Source: JACKFB01 sp041389525
Lineage (GTDB): Bacteria; Myxococcota_A; UBA9042; PHBI01; JACKFB01
NCBI GenBank assembly: GCA_041389525.1
Contig: JAWKRR010000005.1
Span: 62,001 to 126,000, forward strand
Direction: 5' to 3'
Length of the DNA: 64,000 nt
Translations under genes and position numbers: made by a program
In this document: in pieces, positions 26,643 through 34,960 of the stretch
How the letters are laid out: every line of letters begins with the position of its first letter
Position numbering within the stretch: the first letter of the stretch is position 1
Notes under the pieces: model-generated
The model's input: the letters and a program-made list of their open reading frames with translations, nothing else
The model's database searches: none
Told to the model about the DNA's origin: nothing

Positions 26643-27833
26643 ATGACCCGGTACCGCCTTCTGACTTCCGGCGCTTTTGCGCTGGCTCTCGCGACCACCA
26701 CCGTTTCGGGCTGCAAGAAAGACGCGCCGCCTGAGCCTGCTGCCGAGGCGAAGCCCGCGGTCGAGGCCGCCGGTGCGGAGACCGCGAAGCCTGCGGTCGC
26801 GGAAGGCGACAAGCCCGCCGGTGAGGCCGACCCGCACGCTGGCGCCGCCGCCGCGGACGGGGCTCGAATCACCGGGCCCGTGGCGAAGATCAACGGCGTG
26901 CCGATCGCGTCCGAGGAGTTCTACGCCGAGCTCGACAAGATCACCGCGCGCGGCGCGAAGATCCCGGCGGAGCGGCTGGCCCGCATCGAGCAGAACATCC
27001 TCAAGCGCCTCATCGAGAAGGAGCTTGTGCGCCAGGCGGTCGAGAAGGCCGGCGTCAAGGTCGAGCAGGCCGAGATCGATTCGGCGTACGACGAGTACAA
27101 GAAGCGCTTTCAGACCGACGAGCAGTTCGAGAACTACCTCAAGCACGGCCGCGTGACCGTCGAGTCGATCAAGGCGCGCATCGCCGAGAAGCGGGCGCTT
27201 GAGAAGCTCATCGAGTCCAAGGGCAACATGGCGGTCACCGAGGAGGAGGCGAAGGACTTCTACGCGAAGAACGAGCGCTTCTACCTCGACAAGGCCGGCG
27301 TGAAGGCCAGCCACATCCTGGTGAAGCTGCCCGAGAAGGCGACGCCCGAGCAGGAGAAGGCGGCCCTGGACAAGATCAAGGCCATCGAGGCCGAGCTCAA
27401 GGGTGGCAAGGACTTCGAGGAGGTCGCCACGCGCATGTCGGAGGGACCTTCGGCGCCCAAGGGCGGCGATTTGGGCTTCTTCGGCGCGGGCCAGATGGTC
27501 AAGCCCTTCGAGGAGAAGGCCTTCGCGATGAAGGTCGGCGAGGTCTCCGGTCCGGTGCGCACGCGCTTCGGGTTCCACATCATCAAGGTCGTCGACAAGC
27601 GCGAGGAGCGTAAGAAGACCTTTGAAGAGGTGAAGGACCAGATCGAGCAGAGCCTGAAGAACAAGAAGTTCTTCCAGGAGCGCCGCACGCTGCTCGAGGG
27701 TCTTGAGAAAGAGGCCAAGATCGAGAAGTTCATCGCCGAGCCGCCGCCGGCCCCGGCGGGTTCGCCCGAGGCCGGGTCCGACCACGAGGGTGAGGCGCCC
27801 GCGCCGCCCGAGCCCGCGGGTGGTGGCGAGTAG
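26643..27833 (+). CDS. Parvulin-type peptidyl-prolyl isomerase lipoprotein (SurA/PrsA-like)
   Basis: A periplasmic folding factor for exported or outer-membrane proteins. The 396-residue protein has a lipoprotein signal (lipobox VSGC), a Pro/Ala/Glu linker, and a SurA-N-like helical domain (about 80-205: VAKINGVPIASEEFYAELD). The parvulin domain (about 218-320) has VKASHILVKLP, APKGGDLGFFGAGQMVKPFEE and GPVRTRFGFHIIKV. A charged helix and a Pro/Gly tail close it. ATG 26643 is preceded by AGGAG and a strong promoter, and hairpins follow, so it is a stand-alone unit. Confidence 0.92.
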   Translation: MTRYRLLTSGAFALALATTTVSGCKKDAPPEPAAEAKPAVEAAGAETAKPAVAEGDKPAGEADPHAGAAAADGARITGPVAKINGVPIASEEFYAELDKITARGAKIPAERLARIEQNILKRLIEKELVRQAVEKAGVKVEQAEIDSAYDEYKKRFQTDEQFENYLKHGRVTVESIKARIAEKRALEKLIESKGNMAVTEEEAKDFYAKNERFYLDKAGVKASHILVKLPEKATPEQEKAALDKIKAIEAELKGGKDFEEVATRMSEGPSAPKGGDLGFFGAGQMVKPFEEKAFAMKVGEVSGPVRTRFGFHIIKVVDKREERKKTFEEVKDQIEQSLKNKKFFQERRTLLEGLEKEAKIEKFIAEPPPAPAGSPEAGSDHEGEAPAPPEPAGGGE

Positions 27834-27873
27834 TCGAGCGCCTGATTCGCTCAGGCGGTAGCGAGTAGAAAGC

Positions 27874-27922
27874 GACGCCCGGCTCGCGCTCTTCTGGAGC
27901 GTCAGCCGGGCGTCGTCGTTTC
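27874..27922 (+). terminator. Terminator after the parvulin lipoprotein gene
   Basis: An 11-bp perfect stem (GACGCCCGGCT at 27874-27884 with AGCCGGGCGTC at 27904-27914) is followed by GTCGTTTC. A smaller hairpin (CGCCTGA 27839-27845 with TCAGGCG 27851-27857) sits just before it. Confidence 0.6.
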
Positions 27923-28073
27923 AAAGCCTGGGCCTTCGGTAGCGCCGAGCCCGCGTCTGCGGCAGGATCTGACGGTCAACCGCGCCGCCCACAGCCTGAA
28001 TTCACCGTCTTCGAGCGCGATCGCCGGGGGAGATGGTGGCTTCGGGGATGAGTCGAGTGTGAGGAGAGTCGCC

Positions 28074-30932
28074 ATGGGTCGCGTGATGCTGGTGTCTGGG
28101 TGGGTCGCGTTGCTGCTGTTTGGCGCGGGGTGTCAGGACGCTGAGCGCACAGGCGACGCTGGCGCCGACGTGGGTTCGGACGCGGTGCGGGACGCTGAGG
28201 CCGGCGGGGACACGGTCGCGGACATCGACCCGCGGGTGGACGCGGACGCGGGCGCGGACGGTGATGGGGTCGCGGACGTGGACGCGAACGGGGTCGACAC
28301 GGACGCGCTGGCCGAGGTTGACGGGCTGGCGGACGCCCAGGTCGACGGGCTGGCGGACGCCGACGCCACGCCTGACGGCGACGCAGCGACGGATGGGGCG
28401 GTCGACGGCGCGCTCGACGCCGAGACCCAGTCCGACGCGCCGGTCGACACCGCGCCCGATGCGATCCCCGACGCGCTTCCCGACGTGGCTCCAGACGCCG
28501 CGCCAGACGCGACCCCCGACGCGATCCCAGACGCGATCCCCGACGCGGTTGCCGACACGACGCCCGACGCGATCCCCGACGCGGTTGCCGACACGACGCC
28601 CGACGCGATCCCCGACGCGATCCCCGACGCGGTCGCCGACACGACGCCCGACGCTGTCCCCGACGCGGCGCCCGACGCGGTTGCCGACGCGGTCTTAGAC
28701 GCGGCGCCCGACGCGGTTGCCGACGCCGACGCCGACGCGGGCCCAGACCTGGGCCCAGACGTCGCCGGCCTGGACCTCCCGCCCTTTTCTTACGCTACCA
28801 CCTGCCACCTCGGCCCCGATCCCAGCCCCGCGCCGGGCATCGCGTTCGTCAACGCCTTCCCCAAGCTCCCGGCCGGCAGCATCAGCGAACCCATCGACCT
28901 GACCCACGCCAACGACGGCTCCGGCCGCATCTTCGTCAACGAGCGCGCGGGCCGCATCCGCGTCTTCGCCGGCAACGCGGCGGCCAACTCGGTGAAGACC
29001 TTCCTCGACATCAGCGACCGCGTGTACACCGACTTCGAGGGCGGCTTCTTGGGCCTCGCGTTTCATCCGAACTACGCGGAGACCGGTGAGTTCTTCGTCA
29101 ACTACACCCGCAAGTTCCCGGTCTCCGGCCAGCCCGACCAGACGCGCACGGTCATCAGCCGCTTCCACGTCTCGGCGGCAGACCCCGACAAGGCCGACCC
29201 GACCGAGGAGATCCTGCTCACCATCGACCAGTTCGCCGACAACCATAACGGCGGCAAGGTCGCCTTTGGGCCCGACGGCTACCTCTACATCGGGATGGGC
29301 GACGGCGGCGGCTCCAACGACCCGCTGAAGACCGGCCAGAACGCCAAGTCCCTGCTGGGCGCGATGTTGCGCATCGACATCGACTCGACCGGCGAGGTCA
29401 CCGCTTACGGCATCCCCGCCGACAACCCCTTCGCCGGCGCCACCGACGGGAAGCGGCCCGAGATCTACGCGATGGGCCTGCGAAATCCTTGGCGCTTCAG
29501 CTTCGACCGCCTCACGGGCGTCCTGTGGTGCGGCGACGTCGGCCAGAACACCTTCGAGGAGGTCGACATCATCGAGCGCGGCCACAACTACGGCTGGAGC
29601 ATCATGGAGGCCAACGCCTGCTTCCCGCCCTCGGGACCGCAGCTCTGCGACCCCGAGACCCTCGGCCTCACCCTGCCGGTCGCCGAGTACGACCACAGCG
29701 TGGGCGCGTCGATCACCGGCGGCTACGTGTACCGCGGCAGCACCGTCCCCTCGCTCTACGGCGCCTATCTCTACGCCGACTACAGCAGCAAGCGCTTCTT
29801 CGCCTGGAAGAAGGGCGAGGAGCCACCGCCCGAGAAGTCGCTGATCTCGACCCCCACTAACATCGGCAGCTTCGGCGAAGACGAGAACGGCGAGGTCTAC
29901 CTGCTGGGCCTCTTCAACAACGTCATCTACAAGATCGTGCAGACCAACACGCCGCCGCTGCCCGACACCTTCCCGAAAACCCTGAGCGCGACTGGCTGTT
30001 TTGAAGATCTCGCCACGCTGACCCCGGCCGCGGGCGTGCTGCCCTACGACGTCAACGTGCCGCTGTGGGCCGACTCGGCGCTGAAGTCGCGCTTCGTCGT
30101 GCTGCCCGAGGGCGGCAAGCTCGGCTACGCGGCCGAGGGGCCATGGACAGCCCCCGACGGCACGATCTTCATCAAGCACTTCGCCATCGACACCACCGAG
30201 GGCGACCCGCAGACCCGCGTGCGCCTGGAGACCCGCTTCCTCATCAAGGAGGCGGACGGCCTGCGCGGCTACACCTACCGCTGGAACGACGCGGGCACCG
30301 AGGCCTTCCTGCTCGACGGCGCCGCCACCCGCACCCTCGACGTCACCCTGGCCGACGCCCCCGCTCCGGTGCCGCTGACCTGGCGCTTCCCGAGCCGACA
30401 GCAGTGCAGCACCTGCCACAGCGACGCGGCCGGCGGCGTGCTGGGCTTTCACACGGGCCAGATCAACCGCCCCAACGACTACGGTACCGGCCCAGTCGAG
30501 CAGATCTTGGCCCTGGCCTACTACGAGCTGCTCGCCGGCGCCCCGCCCCAACCCCTCGACACCCTCCCACGCTGGCCCGCGCCCGAGGACACCAGCGCCC
30601 CGGCCGCCGACCGCGCCCGCGCGTGGCTCGCCGCCAACTGCGCCAACTGCCACCTCCCGGGCGGCCCGACCGGCACCTCGATGGACCTGCGCTACGAGAC
30701 CCCCCTGGCCGACACCGGCACCTGCGCCACCACCCCCCAGGTCTCGAACCTCGGCGTCATGGGTGCCGAGCTCATCAGCCCCGGCGCCCCCGACCACAGC
30801 GTGATCTGGCTGCGGATGCAGGCCGGCCCCGCCGATCGCATGCCGCCGATCTCGACCTCCCTCGATCCCGACGCGGCGCTCACCGCCATCGTCGACTGGA
30901 TCACGGCCCTCGAGAGCTGTTCCTCGCCGTGA
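28074..30932 (+). CDS. Lipoprotein: glucose/sorbosone dehydrogenase domain plus c-type haem region
   Basis: A predicted cell-surface or periplasmic oxidoreductase of 952 residues. Lipobox FGAGC is followed by a 220-residue Asp/Ala/Pro linker with a near-exact 12-residue repeat. The next 380 residues match the glucose/sorbosone dehydrogenase (PQQ-type propeller) family: GFLGLAFHPNY, HNGGKVAFGPDGYLYIGMGD and GLRNPWRFSFDRLTG. The C-terminal region has two CxxCH haem-binding sites (CSTCH and CANCH) and a nearby late Met, suggesting electron transfer out of the propeller. ATG 28074 is preferred over GTG 28059 because AGGAG lies seven bases upstream. It overlaps the next gene by GTGA. Substrate unknown. 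Confidence 0.85.
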   Translation: MGRVMLVSGWVALLLFGAGCQDAERTGDAGADVGSDAVRDAEAGGDTVADIDPRVDADAGADGDGVADVDANGVDTDALAEVDGLADAQVDGLADADATPDGDAATDGAVDGALDAETQSDAPVDTAPDAIPDALPDVAPDAAPDATPDAIPDAIPDAVADTTPDAIPDAVADTTPDAIPDAIPDAVADTTPDAVPDAAPDAVADAVLDAAPDAVADADADAGPDLGPDVAGLDLPPFSYATTCHLGPDPSPAPGIAFVNAFPKLPAGSISEPIDLTHANDGSGRIFVNERAGRIRVFAGNAAANSVKTFLDISDRVYTDFEGGFLGLAFHPNYAETGEFFVNYTRKFPVSGQPDQTRTVISRFHVSAADPDKADPTEEILLTIDQFADNHNGGKVAFGPDGYLYIGMGDGGGSNDPLKTGQNAKSLLGAMLRIDIDSTGEVTAYGIPADNPFAGATDGKRPEIYAMGLRNPWRFSFDRLTGVLWCGDVGQNTFEEVDIIERGHNYGWSIMEANACFPPSGPQLCDPETLGLTLPVAEYDHSVGASITGGYVYRGSTVPSLYGAYLYADYSSKRFFAWKKGEEPPPEKSLISTPTNIGSFGEDENGEVYLLGLFNNVIYKIVQTNTPPLPDTFPKTLSATGCFEDLATLTPAAGVLPYDVNVPLWADSALKSRFVVLPEGGKLGYAAEGPWTAPDGTIFIKHFAIDTTEGDPQTRVRLETRFLIKEADGLRGYTYRWNDAGTEAFLLDGAATRTLDVTLADAPAPVPLTWRFPSRQQCSTCHSDAAGGVLGFHTGQINRPNDYGTGPVEQILALAYYELLAGAPPQPLDTLPRWPAPEDTSAPAADRARAWLAANCANCHLPGGPTGTSMDLRYETPLADTGTCATTPQVSNLGVMGAELISPGAPDHSVIWLRMQAGPADRMPPISTSLDPDAALTAIVDWITALESCSSP
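28440..28740 (+). repeat. Tandem repeat encoding the Asp-Ala-Pro linker
   Basis: Units of GACGCGATCCC and GACGCGGTTGCCGACACGACGCCC alternate; a 36-base unit encoding DAIPDAVADTTP is nearly perfectly repeated around 28540-28650. The repeat stays in frame within the lipoprotein gene and is likely variable in copy number. Confidence 0.75.
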
Positions 30933-32413
30933 GCGCCGAAACCCGCTGGACCTTCTACGGCTTGGCCATCGCCGCGGTCCTGCTCGCCATCGGCCTGGGC
31001 AGCGGCAGCCTCGCGTCCACCGACGACGCCGTCTACGCCGAGATCGCACGCGAGATGGCCGCGCGCGGCGACTGGCTCGAGATGCGCTGGATGGACGCGC
31101 TGATCTTCGAGAAGCCGCCGCTCCTCTTCTGGTGCCTGCGCCTCTCCGGCGCCCTCTTCGGCTTCGACACCTTCGCCATGCGCCTGCCCTCCGTTTTGGC
31201 AGGCCTCGTCACGCTCTTTTACACGGCCCTCCTCGCCCGCGCCTGCCTGCCCGAGGGCGCCCGCCGCCTCGGCCCCGCCCTGGCGATCCTGCTGACCCTG
31301 GCCACGGTCACCTTCACGATGACCACGCGCCGCCCGCTCACCGACCCCTTCCTGACCGCCGCGATCATGGCGACCCTCTGGCACGCCAGCCGCGCCGCCC
31401 ACCCCGCCGCCGTCGACCACCGCGTCCACGCCGCCCTCTGCGGCCTGGCCGCCGGCCTGGGCGTCCTCGCGAAGTCCGTCGCCATGGGCCCCGCCGTCCT
31501 GACCGTCATCGCCGTCTTCGCCTGGCGCCGCCGCCCCAAAGCCCTCGCCATCGCCGCCGCCGCCGGCCTCGCCGTCGCCGCGCCCTGGTACCTCCTCATG
31601 GGCCTCCGCCACGGCGCCGACTTCTGGCAGACCGCCCTCGGCTACCACGTCGCCGCCCGCGCCCAGCACGCCCTGGTCGGCGACGGCGACCCCGCCTATT
31701 ACGTCGTCACCGCCTGGGAACAAGAGGGCTTCTTCGCGCTGCTGCTCGCCCTCGGCACCCTGGCCGCCATCGCCCGGCTGCCGCGGCTGACCCCCCACCG
31801 CCGCCTCGCCCTCCTGATGACCCTCGCCACCACCGCCCTCACCGTCCTCGCCCTCCAGCTCACCGCCACCAAGCTCTTCCACTACATGATGCCGCTGGCG
31901 CCCCTGGCCGCCGTCGCCACCATCGCCGCCTTCGCCGAGCTGAGCGCCCGCCCGCCCATCGCCGCCTCCATCCTCGCCTGCGCCGCCCTCGGCTTCACCC
32001 TCGGCCCCCTGTCGCCGCACATCATCCGCCCCGACTACGCGCCCGAATCCCGCGCCCTCGGCGAGGCCCTCGGCCCCATGCTGCCGCCCGACGCGCGCCT
32101 GCTGATCTGGGAGGACTACGACCCCGCTCTCATCTGGTACGCCGGCCGCCCCGCCAAGATCTGGACCGAGCAGCAGCCCATCTACGATCTGCACCGCTCC
32201 ATCGACATGATGCGCCGCGCCGACGCGGTGGTGCTGGCCGACGAAGACGCCAAGCGCCTCCTGATCGAATCGCCCGAGCCCATCGTCGCGGTCGCCCCCC
32301 TCGAGCGCGCCGCCGGCCTCGACGCCCTGGCCCAGCGCGCCCTCACCACCCGCCGCGTCGAGCTCGCCGAGGCCGCCGGGCACCGCATCGTGCGGCTGGG
32401 CCCCCACCGGTGA
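30929..32413 (+). CDS. GT39/ArnT-like membrane glycosyltransferase
   Basis: A multi-spanning inner-membrane protein of 494 residues. The N-terminus carries the ArnT/PMT pattern: STDDAVYAEIAREMAARGDW in the first periplasmic loop, with the conserved acidic pair, and FEKPPLLFWCLRL. About eleven hydrophobic helices follow, then a soluble C-terminal part. Such enzymes move a sugar from a polyprenyl-phosphate carrier onto lipid A, other lipids or proteins. It starts with GTG inside the previous stop and overlaps the next gene the same way, so it is coupled to the dehydrogenase lipoprotein and the kinase. Acceptor unknown. Confidence 0.85.
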   Translation: MSAETRWTFYGLAIAAVLLAIGLGSGSLASTDDAVYAEIAREMAARGDWLEMRWMDALIFEKPPLLFWCLRLSGALFGFDTFAMRLPSVLAGLVTLFYTALLARACLPEGARRLGPALAILLTLATVTFTMTTRRPLTDPFLTAAIMATLWHASRAAHPAAVDHRVHAALCGLAAGLGVLAKSVAMGPAVLTVIAVFAWRRRPKALAIAAAAGLAVAAPWYLLMGLRHGADFWQTALGYHVAARAQHALVGDGDPAYYVVTAWEQEGFFALLLALGTLAAIARLPRLTPHRRLALLMTLATTALTVLALQLTATKLFHYMMPLAPLAAVATIAAFAELSARPPIAASILACAALGFTLGPLSPHIIRPDYAPESRALGEALGPMLPPDARLLIWEDYDPALIWYAGRPAKIWTEQQPIYDLHRSIDMMRRADAVVLADEDAKRLLIESPEPIVAVAPLERAAGLDALAQRALTTRRVELAEAAGHRIVRLGPHR

Positions 32414-34023
32414 GGCTGTCGGTCTCCACCCGGATCTTCCTGGGCCTGACGGTGGTCATCGTCGCCTTCGGCTCGGCCTGCGTCTTCACCATCTTTCGCA
32501 TGACCCTGCTCCGCGACTCGGTGACCCTCATCTGGGAGGAGGTGATGCCGGTCGCCTCGCAGATGAAGGTGCTGTCGCGGCAGCTCAGCGCGCCCGAGGA
32601 GTTCTTGGCGCTGCGTAAGCCCTCCGACGCGGGCTGGCTCGCGCGGCTCTTGCCAAGCCTCCAGCCCTTTCAGCACCTGCGCACCCTCGAGGCGCGTCTG
32701 GACCGCCTCGCCGACACCCAGACCCTGCCCGCCGAGGGCCGCGACGCCCTCAGCGCGGCGAGCCAGCGCCTGCACGACTTCCGCGAAGGCGACGCCCTGC
32801 GCTCGGTGCTCACCGCCCCCGAAGGCAGCCTGGGTCTGGTCGACGCCCGCAGCTCCGAGGCGATCTTCGAGGCCCTGGTGCGCCGCGTGGTCAAGCAGGC
32901 CAACGAGCGGGCGCTCGAGCCAAGCTCGCCCGAGGTCTTGGCGATGCGGCGCGCCCTCACCCAGATCAACCGCACCGTGATGAAGAGCTACGAGTCGGTG
33001 TCGGACCTCATCGGCGACCTCAATCAGCGCGCGGCCGGCGACGAGAAGGCCGCCACCCTGGCCGTGCTGCTCATCACCGCCGGCGCGCTGCTGCTCTCGC
33101 TGCTCATCCTCTTCATGATCCAGCGCTCGCTGCGGCCCCTGCGCGATCTGCGCGAGGGCGCCCGCAAGATCGCCGCGGGTCACTACGACGAGCGCGTCCG
33201 CGTCGGCTCTCACGACGAGATCGGCCAGCTCGGCCTCGAGTTCAACACCATGGCCGAGGCCCTGTCCGCCCGCGACGCCGAGCTGGCCCGAAAGCGCGAG
33301 GAGCTTCTGCGCGCCGACCGCCTCGCCACCATCGGCAAGATGGCGGCCCAGATCACCCACGAGGTGCGAAACCCCCTGTCCTCCATCGCGCTGAACGCCG
33401 AGCTGCTCGAGGAGGAGCTCGACCACGCGGACACGGGCAGCGAGGCCCGGGCGATTCTCCAGCAGATCGACCAGGAGGTGCAGCGCCTCAAGGCCATCAC
33501 CGAGGAGTACCTGACCTACGCGCGCCTGCCGCGGCCGGTGCTGCAGCCCGTCGACGTGGGGGCGCAGCTGGCGGAGCTGCTCCGATTCGTCAGTCGCGAG
33601 CTGGATCTTTCGGGGATCACGCTGCGCACCGAGGGCGTGCTGTCCGCTGAAGAGGGGGGACCGCCGCCGATCTCGGCCGATCCCGATCAACTCCGCCAGG
33701 CCTGGCTCAACATGGTGCGCAACGCCCGCGAGGCCCTCGAGGAGGTCGAGGGCCCGCGCCTGCTGGAGGTCTGGCTCAAGCCCGCGCCCAGCGGCGGCGT
33801 CGAGATCGGGCTGATGGACAACGGGCGCGGGGTCGACCCTGAGCTGCGCGACCGCCTCTTCGAGCCCTTCGTGACCGGGAAAGCCGGCGGGACCGGCCTC
33901 GGACTGGCGCTCTCTCAGCAGATCGTGAGCGACCACGGCGGGACCATCGAGGTGCGCGACCGGCCCGACGGCGGGCGCGGCATCGGGTTCGTCCTGACCC
34001 TACCGGCTCGCGGCAAGCGGTAG
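32410..34023 (+). CDS. Membrane sensor histidine kinase
   Basis: The 537-residue protein has a membrane segment (about 8-29), a mostly helical periplasmic sensor region (30-212), a second membrane segment (214-238), HAMP (about 240-292), a HisKA domain with phospho-acceptor H317 (QITHEVRNPLSS) and an HATPase domain with N box NMVRNAREAL, G1 MDNGRG and G2 GGTGLGLAL. Start GTG 32410 overlaps the glycosyltransferase (GTGA). No response regulator lies nearby, so it is an orphan in this window; the operon context suggests it senses or controls an envelope process. Confidence 0.92.
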   Translation: MRLSVSTRIFLGLTVVIVAFGSACVFTIFRMTLLRDSVTLIWEEVMPVASQMKVLSRQLSAPEEFLALRKPSDAGWLARLLPSLQPFQHLRTLEARLDRLADTQTLPAEGRDALSAASQRLHDFREGDALRSVLTAPEGSLGLVDARSSEAIFEALVRRVVKQANERALEPSSPEVLAMRRALTQINRTVMKSYESVSDLIGDLNQRAAGDEKAATLAVLLITAGALLLSLLILFMIQRSLRPLRDLREGARKIAAGHYDERVRVGSHDEIGQLGLEFNTMAEALSARDAELARKREELLRADRLATIGKMAAQITHEVRNPLSSIALNAELLEEELDHADTGSEARAILQQIDQEVQRLKAITEEYLTYARLPRPVLQPVDVGAQLAELLRFVSRELDLSGITLRTEGVLSAEEGGPPPISADPDQLRQAWLNMVRNAREALEEVEGPRLLEVWLKPAPSGGVEIGLMDNGRGVDPELRDRLFEPFVTGKAGGTGLGLALSQQIVSDHGGTIEVRDRPDGGRGIGFVLTLPARGKR

Positions 34024-34142
34024 GGCGGGCCGATGTGGCGCCGCCATCCGCTGTCAGCCCTTGGCCATCCGCCCGCGCCGACCCACCGCGCTGGCTGACG
34101 GCGGGTGGCTGACCGCTGATACCTCAACAGCGCCGGTCGGTA

Positions 34143-34171
34143 TTCACAACGGCCGCTGAACGCGGTAAAAC
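34143..34171 (+). promoter_or_regulatory. Putative promoter of the EEP hydrolase gene
   Basis: TTCACA (34143-34148), a 17-base spacer and TAAAAC (34166-34171) lie 26 bases before the ATG at 34197, which is preceded by GGGAGG. Confidence 0.4.
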
Positions 34172-34196
34172 GTGCGCCACGCAGTCGGGAGGCTCG

Positions 34197-34916
34197 ATGG
34201 ACTTCGCTGTCATGACCTACAACATCCGGCTGGGGCTGGACAGCGACCTCGAGACCATCGCCGAGGTGTTGGCGCAGGCCGACATCGTGGCGCTCCAGGA
34301 AGTCGGCGCGGACTGGATCGAGGGGGCCGGTGGCAACCAGGCCCAGCAATTGGCCAAGCTGAGCGGGCTCAACCACTTCCGCTTCGCGTCCGCCCTCACC
34401 GTGCGCCCCGGGACCGACCCGCCGGTGCTCATCCCGGCGCCCACGCCCGAAGATCGGCCCGGTTTCGGTGTCGCCCTGCTCTCGCGCTTCCCGCTGGGGC
34501 CGTGGACGCGCCACCGCCTGCCGAAGCGCAAGGACGAGCAGCGCTGCATCCTGTCCGGCACCGTCGTGACGCCGTCGGGTCCGGTGACCGTGATGGTCAC
34601 CCACATGTCCACCCACGAGGCGGACCGGCTGGCGCAGGGCGGCGCGCTGGTGCGCCACGCCCAGACGCAGGCCACGCCGCTGATGGTGCTGGGCGACCTG
34701 AACGCGGAGCTTGGCGACCCGGCGCTCGAGGGGCTCAACCGCTTCCTGCGCAACGCGGCCGGCGACGAGCCGCCACTGTCGTACCCGTCCAGCGACCCGA
34801 AGCGGGCGATCGATCACATCTACGTGTCGTCCGAGATCCGGGTCACGCTGCCCTCCGTCGCCGTCGGCGTCAGCTACAGCGACCACCTCCCGGTCATGGC
34901 GAAGCTCGAGTTCTGA
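34197..34916 (+). CDS. Endonuclease/exonuclease/phosphatase family protein
   Basis: This 239-residue protein has the EEP fold markers in order: MTYNIRLG near the start, VALQEVGADW with the metal-binding Glu, a central VTHMSTHEA, GDLNAE with the catalytic Asp-Leu-Asn, and YSDHLPV at the end with the conserved Asp-His. Substrates in the family range from nucleic acids to phosphoesters of lipids and inositols, so no single reaction is assigned. No signal peptide is seen. It is a lone gene converging on the DASS transporter. Confidence 0.88.
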   Translation: MDFAVMTYNIRLGLDSDLETIAEVLAQADIVALQEVGADWIEGAGGNQAQQLAKLSGLNHFRFASALTVRPGTDPPVLIPAPTPEDRPGFGVALLSRFPLGPWTRHRLPKRKDEQRCILSGTVVTPSGPVTVMVTHMSTHEADRLAQGGALVRHAQTQATPLMVLGDLNAELGDPALEGLNRFLRNAAGDEPPLSYPSSDPKRAIDHIYVSSEIRVTLPSVAVGVSYSDHLPVMAKLEF

Positions 34917-34960
34917 GCCGGCTCGGGGGCGCGCCTGAGCGCGGCAAGCTCCAGTCCGGG

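Noticed and set aside
28440..28740. CRISPR-like regular repeats
   Set aside because: The repeats are in frame within a lipoprotein gene, have no unique spacers of constant length and encode an Asp-Ala-Pro linker.
28695..31049. Long minus-strand frame (784 codons)
   Set aside because: Antisense to the dehydrogenase lipoprotein; composition is low-complexity Val/Gly/Asp and no motif or ribosome-binding site supports it.
34197..34916. Specific assignment of the EEP protein as a sphingomyelinase or exonuclease III
   Set aside because: Only general family motifs are present, with no features that separate nuclease from phosphodiesterase.
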